A DNA stretch of 10,321 nucleotides from an uncultured Burkholderiales bacterium (GTDB lineage Bacteria; Pseudomonadota; Gammaproteobacteria; Burkholderiales; Burkholderiaceae_C), in assembly GCA_903856995.1 (NCBI GenBank), contig CAIODK010000202.1:1-10321 (forward strand). Reading direction: 5' to 3'. The notes under the pieces are model-generated. The model was given only the letters and a program-made list of their open reading frames with translations, was not told the DNA's origin and did not search any database. The position numbers and the translations under genes are program-made. Shown here piece after piece: positions 1-6,470 of this stretch; within the stretch, counting starts at the first letter, position 1; the number at the start of each line of letters is the position of its first letter.

Positions 1-85
1 CCGCACGGATGCGCGCGGCCCCGCTGACGCCGTACAGACGGTCAAGACCGCCAAAACGGCGGTCAGTGATGGTGGTCTCAAGCAC
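1..85 (-). CDS. tcdA: ThiF/E1-like protein, probable tRNA threonylcarbamoyladenosine dehydratase TcdA (5' end only)
   Basis: Only the first 28 codons are inside the window; the gene runs off the left edge. TcdA (CsdL/YgdL) uses ATP to cyclise t6A37 of ANN-decoding tRNAs to ct6A. The visible peptide contains RRFGGLDRLYG followed by GAARIRA, which matches the N-terminal signature of TcdA (RFGG..RLYG) just before the Rossmann ATP-binding loop, which is itself off the window. The start is GTG at 83-85. It is the only standard start between an in-frame TAG at 98-100 and the conserved motif. It overlaps the 3' end of the upstream YeeE/YedE gene by 8 nt, so the two are probably translated in series. 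No Shine-Dalgarno core is visible. Another ThiF-family member cannot be excluded from so short a piece. Confidence 0.72.
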   Translation of the reverse strand, partial: MLETTITDRRFGGLDRLYGVSGAARIRA

Positions 86-1160
86 AGGCGGTGCGCTCTA
101 GGCGTGCGGCTTGGTGACGCAAGGAGATAACCGAGCCCACAACGATCGCAGCGAGTGCGAGACAGGAGTTAAGGCTCAGGGTAGACAGGCCACTGAGGCC
201 TTGGCCGACTGTGCAGCCCATAGCTGTGACGCCGCCAACGCCCATCAGCACGCTGCCAAAGAGGTGCTGGCCTAAGTCGCGTGGGTTGGCAAAGCTCTCC
301 CAGCGAAAAGTTTTGCTCAGCAAGGCCGAGGCTGCCGAGCCTGTGATGACGCCCGCCACCGCAGCCACACCGACGGTGAGCACCTTGGACTGGTCGCTGT
401 AGAACATGAGCCAATCGAGGGTGTGCGCCACGGGGGCTACAAAGTTCATCGCTTCGATGCGCCCCGAGCTGGTGGCGAGATACACCGCATCCAGAGTTTC
501 TGGATGTTCTGGCACATAGCCCAGATGTCCGCTGACCCACCACATGGCCACGATGATGCTGCCCACGCCGAGGCCTGCCAAGAGGCTCTCAAAGGTCCAA
601 AAGTCTTTGCGCCACAACACGAACAACAGCAAGGCTGCGCCCAAGATGTACCCCAAGCCTGGCACGCCCAAAGCCATGAGGCTGGCACCCGAGGGCATGT
701 CGACGAACAGGGTGTCGACGGTGTTGACGCGCAGCACAGCGGTGATGCCTTTGAGGGTGGCAAAGGCACTGACGCCCATCACCACGAACACCACCACCGA
801 CTTGAGGTTGCCGCCACCGATGCGAACCAAGGTCTTGTTGCCACAGCCCGAGGTGAGGACCATGCCGTAGCCAAAGACCAAGCCGCCCACTAGGCTGGAC
901 AGCCACATGAAACGCGTGCTGGCGTACAAGGTTTTAGAGGGGTCAATCTGGCCAAGGTCTGACAAGGCGGCAAAACCGATCATGGCGATACCGATCGCAC
1001 AGATCCATTGGCGCGCGCGCGTCCAGTCGCCCAAATTGACCACGTCAGAGACCGCGCCCATGGTGCAAAAGTGCGTGCGCTGGCTGATGCCGCCCAGCAA
1101 GACGCCGCCTAAAAAAAAGGCCCCGAGGACCTCTTTGGTGAGCGTGGCCAGCTCGTTCAC
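78..1160 (-). CDS. YeeE/YedE family (TsuA-like) thiosulfate/sulfur-compound transporter
   Basis: This is a 360-residue, strongly hydrophobic inner-membrane protein with about nine to ten predicted membrane segments and two related halves, as in the YeeE/YedE family. The characterised member TsuA takes up thiosulfate through a row of conserved cysteines. The three matching cysteines are here: C32 in HFCTMGA, C106 in SGCGNK and C316 in MGCTVGQG, one in each of the family's short conserved loops. The length fits the long form of the family. The start is GTG (1158-1160), and its GTGA overlaps the cpoB stop codon, suggesting coupled translation. No TusA-like (YeeD) sulfur carrier is fused or adjacent on the visible side. 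The next gene is tcdA-like, which in E. coli is linked to the CsdA/CsdE sulfur-transfer system. The substrate is inferred from the family; another reduced sulfur or selenium compound is possible. Confidence 0.88.
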   Translation of the reverse strand: MNELATLTKEVLGAFFLGGVLLGGISQRTHFCTMGAVSDVVNLGDWTRARQWICAIGIAMIGFAALSDLGQIDPSKTLYASTRFMWLSSLVGGLVFGYGMVLTSGCGNKTLVRIGGGNLKSVVVFVVMGVSAFATLKGITAVLRVNTVDTLFVDMPSGASLMALGVPGLGYILGAALLLFVLWRKDFWTFESLLAGLGVGSIIVAMWWVSGHLGYVPEHPETLDAVYLATSSGRIEAMNFVAPVAHTLDWLMFYSDQSKVLTVGVAAVAGVITGSAASALLSKTFRWESFANPRDLGQHLFGSVLMGVGGVTAMGCTVGQGLSGLSTLSLNSCLALAAIVVGSVISLRHQAARLERTACA

Positions 1161-1888
1161 TTCAGCTTCGCCAAGCGCTCAGTCGCGGCACTGGCGGCTT
1201 CTGTGTGGGGGTAGGTTTTGACAACCTCAGCCAGGGTCTTGCGTGCGGCCTTGATGTCTTTCAACTCCAACTGGCAGTTGGCCACCGACAGCATGGATTC
1301 TGGGGCGCGCTGGTGGTTGGGGGCTTTGCTGAGCAAGGTGTTGAAGTTTTTGATGGCGTTGTTGTAGTCGCGGTTGGCGTATTGGGCATTGCCGACCCAG
1401 AACAACGAAGGCAGCACATAGCCGCTCTTGGGGTTGCGTTTGATGAAGTCGCCAAAGGCGGAGCTGGCCGCAGCAAAGTCACCTTTGCGAAAGACGGACA
1501 AGGCATCTTCGTAGGCTTTGGTTTCTGTGGGTTCTGCAACGAACTCCACACCATCGACTTTGACCTGAGTGGGCTCAAACTTCTTCAAACGGTCATCGAC
1601 GCCTTGAGACAGTTGCTGCTGGCGGCGCAGTTCTTGGGTCAACTCTTCTTTTTCACCGCGTAAACGGGCGGTTTCGGTGCGCAGGGCTTCGAACTGGTTT
1701 TGCTGTTCGATCAGGCTGCGCTGAAACTGCTGAATTTCTTCGCCTTGACGTTCCACGCGCTGGCGCAGATCGAGAATCGCACGACGGGCTTCGTCGTCTT
1801 CAAACAAAGCCGCATTGGCAGATGCCCCCATCAGCAGGCCTGCGGCCAAAGCGACAGCGCGGATTGAAAAAGAAGTGTTTATTTTCAT
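1157..1888 (-). CDS. cpoB: Cell division coordinator CpoB (Tol-Pal system protein YbgF)
   Basis: This is a 243-residue periplasmic protein. A Sec signal peptide covers about residues 1-26 and ends in the AxA site ANA. The mature protein opens with LFEDDEARRAILDLR, the usual CpoB N-terminus. A charged, glutamine-rich coiled coil follows (about residues 33-96), which in E. coli forms a trimer. A C-terminal TPR domain (about 125-243) contains three repeats built around AYEDALSVFRKGDF, SLFWVGNAQYANRDYNNAI and MLSVANCQLELKDIKAARK. In E. coli CpoB links the Tol machine to PBP1B so that peptidoglycan synthesis keeps pace with outer-membrane constriction. The ATG overlaps the pal stop as ATGA and the 3' end overlaps the transporter gene as GTGA. 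The order tolB-pal-cpoB is canonical, which supports the call. Confidence 0.95.
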   Translation of the reverse strand: MKINTSFSIRAVALAAGLLMGASANAALFEDDEARRAILDLRQRVERQGEEIQQFQRSLIEQQNQFEALRTETARLRGEKEELTQELRRQQQLSQGVDDRLKKFEPTQVKVDGVEFVAEPTETKAYEDALSVFRKGDFAAASSAFGDFIKRNPKSGYVLPSLFWVGNAQYANRDYNNAIKNFNTLLSKAPNHQRAPESMLSVANCQLELKDIKAARKTLAEVVKTYPHTEAASAATERLAKLK

Positions 1889-2397
1889 TGGTAGTTCAAC
1901 GCAGCACGACGGTTTTGAGCAAATGCGGCCTCATCCGAGCCTTGAGCAACAGGCTTTTCCTTGCCAAAGCTCACGGCTTCCATTTGGGCTTCAGGCACGC
2001 CCAAGACGCTCAAGGCGCGTCGGACAGACTCCGAACGTTTTTGGCCCAAAGCCAAGTTGTATTCACTGCCACCGCGCTCGTCGGTGTGACCTTCGAGGTT
2101 GACACGACGGTTGCGGTCGGCACGCAGGAAGCGGGCATGGGCCTCGAGTACGTTTTGGTACTCGGCTTTGACGGTGTAGCTGTCGAGGTCAAAGTAAATG
2201 ATGTGGTCAACGCCGACGGGGCCTTGCTTGATGCCCTCCATGGCACCTAGGTTGCGCGCATTCAAACCGTTGCTGCCACCCATTTGGCTGGAAGCGCCGC
2301 CGGAGCGGTCGTCCACTTGCACATCATCGAGCTTCACACCAGAGGCGCAGCCAGACAACACCGCGGCGAGGGAGAGGAGGAGGAGAAGTTTTTTCAT
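1885..2397 (-). CDS. pal: Peptidoglycan-associated outer-membrane lipoprotein Pal
   Basis: This 170-residue lipoprotein has a short type II signal (KKLLLLLSLAAVLSGC) with lipobox LSGC and lipidated C17. Position +2 is Ala, so it should be sorted to the outer membrane. A flexible, Gly/Ser-rich linker runs to about residue 62. The OmpA-like peptidoglycan-binding domain covers about 64-170 and shows IIYFDLDSYTV, then EGHTDERGGSEYN (102-114) with R121, the region that binds diaminopimelate in the wall, and a C-terminal NRRAALNY. Pal anchors the outer membrane to peptidoglycan and is released and relocated by TolB. It lies 30 nt downstream of tolB, across an AT-rich spacer without an obvious terminator, and overlaps cpoB by 4 nt. 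The ATG at 2395-2397 gives the full signal peptide and has no Shine-Dalgarno core before it. Confidence 0.97.
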   Translation of the reverse strand: MKKLLLLLSLAAVLSGCASGVKLDDVQVDDRSGGASSQMGGSNGLNARNLGAMEGIKQGPVGVDHIIYFDLDSYTVKAEYQNVLEAHARFLRADRNRRVNLEGHTDERGGSEYNLALGQKRSESVRRALSVLGVPEAQMEAVSFGKEKPVAQGSDEAAFAQNRRAALNYQ

Positions 2398-2427
2398 AGG
2401 ACGAGTTTAAATAAGGAAGAAAAGGAT

Positions 2428-3711
2428 TTAAGGCAGGGCTTTGCTAAACGGGCCCCAATTGGGTTCGCGCAAGTCGCCCCCTTGGCCAGACAAGCGTGCT
2501 TTGATGCGGCCATCTAAGGTGGTGGTCATCAAGGCTTCGCGGCCATCTTGAATGGTGGCGTAGACGATGAGACGGCTGTTGGGGGCAAAGCTGGGGCGTT
2601 CGTCACGGTTGCTGTCGGTGATGGATGCCACGTTGCCGCTGGAAATATCCATGACCTGCAACTTGAAGGCACCACCGACACGCGAGATGTAGGTCAACCA
2701 ACGTCCATCTGGGCTAAGGGCCGGCGAGATGTTGTAGGTGCCATTGAAGGTCACGCGGTTGGCGGGGCCCCCTGAGGCGGGCATGCGGTAGATCTGCGGC
2801 GCACCGCCACGGTCGCTCACAAAGTAAATCGCCGTGCCATCGGGCGAGAACACAGGCTCGGTGTCAATGCCTGCGGACTGCGTCAAGCGATGAGGCTCGC
2901 CGCCGTTGGCGTCAATCAAAAACAGTTGCGAACCGCCCTCGCGACTCAAGGTCACCGCCAAGCTGCGACCATCGGGCGACCAGCTCGGTGCGCTGTTGGA
3001 GCCACGAAAGTTGGCCACCACGCGGCGTTTGCCGGTGGACACGTCGTGCACGTACACGACAGGTTTGCGCGACTCAAACGACACATAGGCCAATTGCCCC
3101 CCCGTAGGCGACCAGCTCGGCGAGATGATGGGCTCTGGGCTGGCCAAGGCTGACTGGGCGTTTTCACCGTCCGAATCGGCCACCCACAGGTTGAAGCGGG
3201 TGCCGGATTTGGTCACGTAGGCGATGCGGGTGGAGAACACGCCTTTGTCGCCCGTGAGTTTTTCGTACACAAAGTCAGCAATGCGGTGTGAGGCCAGACG
3301 TAAGTCCCCGGTGGACACGGTGTAGCTGATGGCGCCTAGGTCTTGGCCACGCACGGTGTCCCACAAACGCACGCGAACGTCGTAGCGACCATCAGTCATA
3401 CGGCTGATGCTGCCCGTCAGCAAGGCATCTGCGCCCTTTTGACGCATGACAGTCATGTCTGGGCGTTGGGTCTCGTCGATCACGGCGCCGGCTGTGATGC
3501 CGCGGAACTGCCCGCTGCGCTCCAAATCAGCCTGAACAATGGTGGCAATCTTTTGGGGCGAGGCCTCTTCGCCGCGCAAGGGGGCAAAGGCAATCGGCAC
3601 TTGGGTCAAACCCACGCCCGAGACTTCGACACGGAACTGAGCCCACGTTGGCAAGGCCAACAAACCAGCGATCAAAAGTCCAAGTGAGAAGCGCAAAGAG
3701 TGACGGGTCAT
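2428..3711 (-). CDS. tolB: Tol-Pal system protein TolB (periplasmic beta-propeller)
   Basis: This 427-residue periplasmic protein has a signal peptide (about 1-25, ending around PTWAQ), an N-terminal TolB domain to about residue 160 (GVGLTQVPIAFAPL near its start), and a C-terminal six-bladed propeller. Five PD40/WD40-like repeats of the type SPxWSPDGxxLAY occur about every 43-44 residues, near 197, 241, 284, 328 and 371. TolB binds Pal and the Tol proteins during outer-membrane constriction. I chose ATG 3709-3711 because it begins a normal signal peptide. A TTG six codons upstream (3727-3729) is in frame but would sit only a few bases from the best -10 candidate. Unlike the usual tolQRAB-pal-cpoB order, the neighbour upstream is the divergent msbA, so tolB heads its own transcription unit. 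Confidence 0.96.
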   Translation of the reverse strand: MTRHSLRFSLGLLIAGLLALPTWAQFRVEVSGVGLTQVPIAFAPLRGEEASPQKIATIVQADLERSGQFRGITAGAVIDETQRPDMTVMRQKGADALLTGSISRMTDGRYDVRVRLWDTVRGQDLGAISYTVSTGDLRLASHRIADFVYEKLTGDKGVFSTRIAYVTKSGTRFNLWVADSDGENAQSALASPEPIISPSWSPTGGQLAYVSFESRKPVVYVHDVSTGKRRVVANFRGSNSAPSWSPDGRSLAVTLSREGGSQLFLIDANGGEPHRLTQSAGIDTEPVFSPDGTAIYFVSDRGGAPQIYRMPASGGPANRVTFNGTYNISPALSPDGRWLTYISRVGGAFKLQVMDISSGNVASITDSNRDERPSFAPNSRLIVYATIQDGREALMTTTLDGRIKARLSGQGGDLREPNWGPFSKALP

Positions 3712-3741
3712 AGTAAGAAGGGTTGCCAAACGAATGGCGTG

Positions 3742-3747
3742 ATTTTA
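3742..3747 (-). promoter_or_regulatory. Candidate -10 element for tolB-pal-cpoB
   Basis: On the minus strand this reads TAAAAT, five of six matches to the sigma-70 -10 consensus, in the 93-bp gap between tolB and msbA. A start site about seven bases downstream (near 3735) would give a leader of roughly 24 nt before the tolB ATG. No convincing -35 hexamer lies 16-18 bases upstream. The call is tentative. Confidence 0.3.
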
Positions 3748-3763
3748 GGGGCGAACGAGTGGC

Positions 3764-3769
3764 GATAAT
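3764..3769 (+). promoter_or_regulatory. Candidate -10 element for msbA
   Basis: GATAAT matches five of six positions of the sigma-70 -10 consensus. It would start transcription near 3776 and leave about 29 nt of leader before the msbA ATG. No good -35 hexamer is seen at the right distance. It lies about 20 bp from the tolB -10 candidate, so the two promoters would overlap and could compete for polymerase. This is inference from sequence only. Confidence 0.3.
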
Positions 3770-3804
3770 GGCTTGTATTGCGTTTTCGCTCATTCCAAGA
3801 ATTT

Positions 3805-5601
3805 ATGACCACCACTGCCCCATCGACCCCGTCTGACTCTTTGTATCAAAGGCTCAAACGCGTGGCCCCTTGGTTTGCGGGCCACCCAGGCGCACTGGTG
3901 CTGGGCATTGTGGGTATTTTTGTGGGCGCGGCCACCGAGCCCGCCATCCCTGCGCTGATGAAACCCTTGCTGGACAGCGGGTTTGACCGTGGCACGCTCG
4001 CGTTGTGGAAGATCCCCGTCGTCTTGCTGCTGCTGTTTGGTGTGCGTGGTTTCGCGGGGTTCATCGCGGCTTATTGCTTGGCCCGTGTCACCAACTACTC
4101 GATGGAGCGACTTCGCCAACGCTTGTTTGAAAAACTGTTGCGCGCTGACCCACAGTTGTTTGCCGACAAGCACACCAGTGGCTTGACCAACACAATGGTC
4201 TACGAGGTCAACAACGGCGCAAGCCTGTTGGTCTCCACCATGCTCGCCTTTGCGAAAGACTTGGTGACGCTGCTCGCCCTGCTCGGCTACTTGCTGGTGC
4301 TGAACTGGAAGCTCACCTTGATCGTGTTTGCCATCTTCCCGCCGATTGCGTGGGTGGTGAAGCATCTGTCACGACGCTTGGACCAGGTGACACGCGCCAG
4401 CCAAGACGCCACCGATGAGCTGGCCTATGTGGTGGAAGAAAACGTGCTCGCCTACCGCATGGTGCGTTTGCACAACGCGCAAGGCAGTCAAACCCAAAAA
4501 TTCGGCCAATCCAACCAAAAGCTGCGCCAGTTGGCGCTCAAAGCGGTGATTGCCAACTCGGTGATGACGCCGCTGATTCAAATGCTCGCCGCCCTAGCTT
4601 TGTCGGGCGTGATCACGGTGGCCTTATGGCAAAGCAGCGGTGACAGCAGCATGCCTAGCGTGACGGTGGGTAGTTTTGCCGCGTTCATCACCGGCATGTT
4701 GATGCTGATTTCGCCCATCAAGCACTTGTCTGAAGTCGCAGGCACGCTCACACGCGGCGTGACCTCGCTGGAGCGTGGTTTGGACCTGCTCGACCTCGCC
4801 CCCGACGAAACGCAAGGCACACACACCAGCACGCACGCCAAGGGTGAGATTTGCTTTGACCACGTGAGTCTGCAATACCCATCTGCCACCCAACCCGCAC
4901 TGAACCTTGTGAGCCTGACCATCCAACCCGGTCAAACCGTGGCGCTGGTGGGCCCCTCCGGCTCGGGCAAAACCACCCTCGCCAACTTGCTGCCGCGGTT
5001 CTTAGACCCCAGCTCAGGCCAAGTGCGCCTAGACGGTGTGCCTCTCAAAGACTGGTCACTGGCCAGCTTGCGCGCCCAAGTGGCGTACGTGAGCCAAGAC
5101 GTGGTGATGTTCAACGATTCGGTGGCACAAAACATCGCCCTAGGTGAGAACGTCGACACAGCCCGCGTGTGGAGTGCATTAGAGGCGGCCAACTTGGGCG
5201 ACTTTGTGCGCAGCCTGCCGAACCAAGAAAACACGCTGGTCGGCCACAACGCCACTCAGCTGTCTGGCGGCCAACGCCAACGATTGGCGATTGCCCGCGC
5301 CATCTACAAAGACGCGCCCATCCTCATCTTGGACGAGGCCACCTCAGCGTTGGACACCGCCTCTGAGCAAGCCGTCAAAGACGCTTTGACCGTGCTCATG
5401 CAAGGCCGCACCTCGTTGGTCATCGCCCACCGTTTGTCAACCATCGAGCACGCGGATGTGATTGTGGTGATGCAAGCCGGTAGCATTGTCGAGACCGGCA
5501 CACACACCCAACTCATGAGCCAAGCTGGCGCTTATTCAGCGCTGTACCAAGTGGCCGCTCAAAACACCGACAACCATTTTTCTGACGCAACACCCCTATG
5601 A
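3805..5601 (+). CDS. msbA: Lipid A export ABC transporter permease/ATPase MsbA
   Basis: This is a 598-residue half-transporter with the membrane domain fused to the ATPase; the homodimer flips lipid A-core across the inner membrane. Six membrane segments lie between about residues 30 and 325. The nucleotide-binding domain has Walker A GPSGSGKTT (383-391), the ABC signature LSGGQRQ (486-492), Walker B ILILDE with D510 and catalytic E511, and the switch histidine H542 in IAHRLST, so it should be active. Length and motif spacing fit MsbA. I chose ATG 3805; an in-frame TTG at 3778 adds nine residues not expected in the family and would begin almost at the putative transcription start. The gene is divergent from tolB. 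Its TGA overlaps the next ATG as ATGA. A paralogous lipid exporter is the main alternative, but the membrane-domain sequence looks like betaproteobacterial MsbA. Confidence 0.94.
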   Translation: MTTTAPSTPSDSLYQRLKRVAPWFAGHPGALVLGIVGIFVGAATEPAIPALMKPLLDSGFDRGTLALWKIPVVLLLLFGVRGFAGFIAAYCLARVTNYSMERLRQRLFEKLLRADPQLFADKHTSGLTNTMVYEVNNGASLLVSTMLAFAKDLVTLLALLGYLLVLNWKLTLIVFAIFPPIAWVVKHLSRRLDQVTRASQDATDELAYVVEENVLAYRMVRLHNAQGSQTQKFGQSNQKLRQLALKAVIANSVMTPLIQMLAALALSGVITVALWQSSGDSSMPSVTVGSFAAFITGMLMLISPIKHLSEVAGTLTRGVTSLERGLDLLDLAPDETQGTHTSTHAKGEICFDHVSLQYPSATQPALNLVSLTIQPGQTVALVGPSGSGKTTLANLLPRFLDPSSGQVRLDGVPLKDWSLASLRAQVAYVSQDVVMFNDSVAQNIALGENVDTARVWSALEAANLGDFVRSLPNQENTLVGHNATQLSGGQRQRLAIARAIYKDAPILILDEATSALDTASEQAVKDALTVLMQGRTSLVIAHRLSTIEHADVIVVMQAGSIVETGTHTQLMSQAGAYSALYQVAAQNTDNHFSDATPL

Positions 5602-6470
5602 GCGAAGCATCCATCAGCGGTTTCACCTTCATTCGCAACGGCGTGGAGCTGGGCTTCCCGTTTGAAGCCTCCATCCGCTCGCTACTGCCCTTGGTGGATG
5701 AGTTTGTGGTGGTGGTCGGCAAAAGCAACGACGACACCTTGGCCCGCATTCACGCCATTGGTTCCCCCAAGATTCGCGTGATCGAAACCATCTGGAACGA
5801 GCGCATGGCTGACCGTGGCTTTGTCTACGCCCAACAAAAAATGATCGCGCAATTTGCCTGCACCGGCGACTGGGCGTTTTACTTAGAGGGCGACGAGGTG
5901 GTGCACGAGGCTGAGCTGGCCAACATCCGCGCCAGCGTGGACAAGCACCACAGCAACCCCGCCGTTGAGGCCTTGGTGTTTGACTACTTCCACTTCTACG
6001 GCACGCCTGAGTTTGTGGCCGATAGCCCTGCTTGGTACCGCCGTGAGTGCCGCTTGATCCGCAACACCATTCGTTCTTACGCGCCGGATGGCCAATATTG
6101 GCTCATCACGTCTGACCATAAAAAAAGACGCAACCCGCAAGCGGCCTTGGCCAACGCGCACATCTACCACTATGGTTGGGTGCGCAGCAACGAGGCGATG
6201 CAAAAGAAGCTCGACCAAGTGAGTAAATTCTGGTCACACGGGGCACCTGTGGTGCGCTATAGCCAGTTTGATGGCGAGGTGTTGCAGCCGTTCACGGGCG
6301 CGCACCCTGAGCTGGTCAAGCCCTGGCTGGAAAGCTCGGCGGAAAAGAGCTTCACCATCGACCCCGACTACAAGCTCACCAAGCGCGAAAAACGTCACCG
6401 CTGGTTGATGAAGCTTGAAAAGGCATTTGGGCTGGACTTCAGCCGCAAACACTTCAAGCTGGTGGCCTGA
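5598..6470 (+). CDS. Putative family 2-like glycosyltransferase, coupled to msbA
   Basis: This 290-residue protein has no signal peptide or membrane segment, so it should be cytoplasmic. The N-terminus (GFTFIRNG, residues 8-15, then LVDEFVVVVGKSNDDT) resembles the nucleotide-sugar-binding half of a GT-A fold. WAFYLEGDEVVHE contains E97-G98-D99-E100 where GT2 enzymes carry the metal-binding DxD/ADE motif. Farther on, YRRECRLIRNT (about 145-155) and HIYHYGWVRS (about 190-199) recall the acceptor half of predicted transferases. The C-terminal 35 residues are rich in Lys and Arg and may help it sit on the membrane. The ATG overlaps the msbA stop codon by 4 nt, which points to joint expression and a role in lipid A-core or another surface glycan. 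Donor and acceptor sugars cannot be read from the sequence. It ends flush against the convergent rng gene. Confidence 0.75.
   Translation: MSEASISGFTFIRNGVELGFPFEASIRSLLPLVDEFVVVVGKSNDDTLARIHAIGSPKIRVIETIWNERMADRGFVYAQQKMIAQFACTGDWAFYLEGDEVVHEAELANIRASVDKHHSNPAVEALVFDYFHFYGTPEFVADSPAWYRRECRLIRNTIRSYAPDGQYWLITSDHKKRRNPQAALANAHIYHYGWVRSNEAMQKKLDQVSKFWSHGAPVVRYSQFDGEVLQPFTGAHPELVKPWLESSAEKSFTIDPDYKLTKREKRHRWLMKLEKAFGLDFSRKHFKLVA

Noticed and set aside
46..64. Perfect 7-bp GC-rich inverted repeat with a 5-nt loop, close to the transporter stop, as a terminator
   Set aside because: It lies inside the coding start of the tcdA-like gene, encodes the conserved RRFGGL peptide, and has no T run after it on the minus strand. 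It is probably a by-product of coding.
423..893. Plus-strand His-rich frame of 156 codons inside the transporter gene
   Set aside because: It is antisense to a well-supported membrane protein gene; His richness comes from complementing hydrophobic codons, and there is no family-like motif.
1205..1663. Plus-strand frame of 152 codons across cpoB
   Set aside because: It is antisense to the CpoB coiled-coil and TPR region; the translated product has no domain and no start context.
2367..2389. GA-rich run resembling repeated Shine-Dalgarno cores
   Set aside because: It is on the plus strand, complementary to the Leu codons of the Pal signal peptide, with no gene starting after it in that direction.
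3790..4365. Minus-strand frame of 191 codons within the 5' half of msbA
   Set aside because: It is Gln/His-rich shadow sequence opposite membrane segments, with no recognisable domain; msbA is certain on the other strand.
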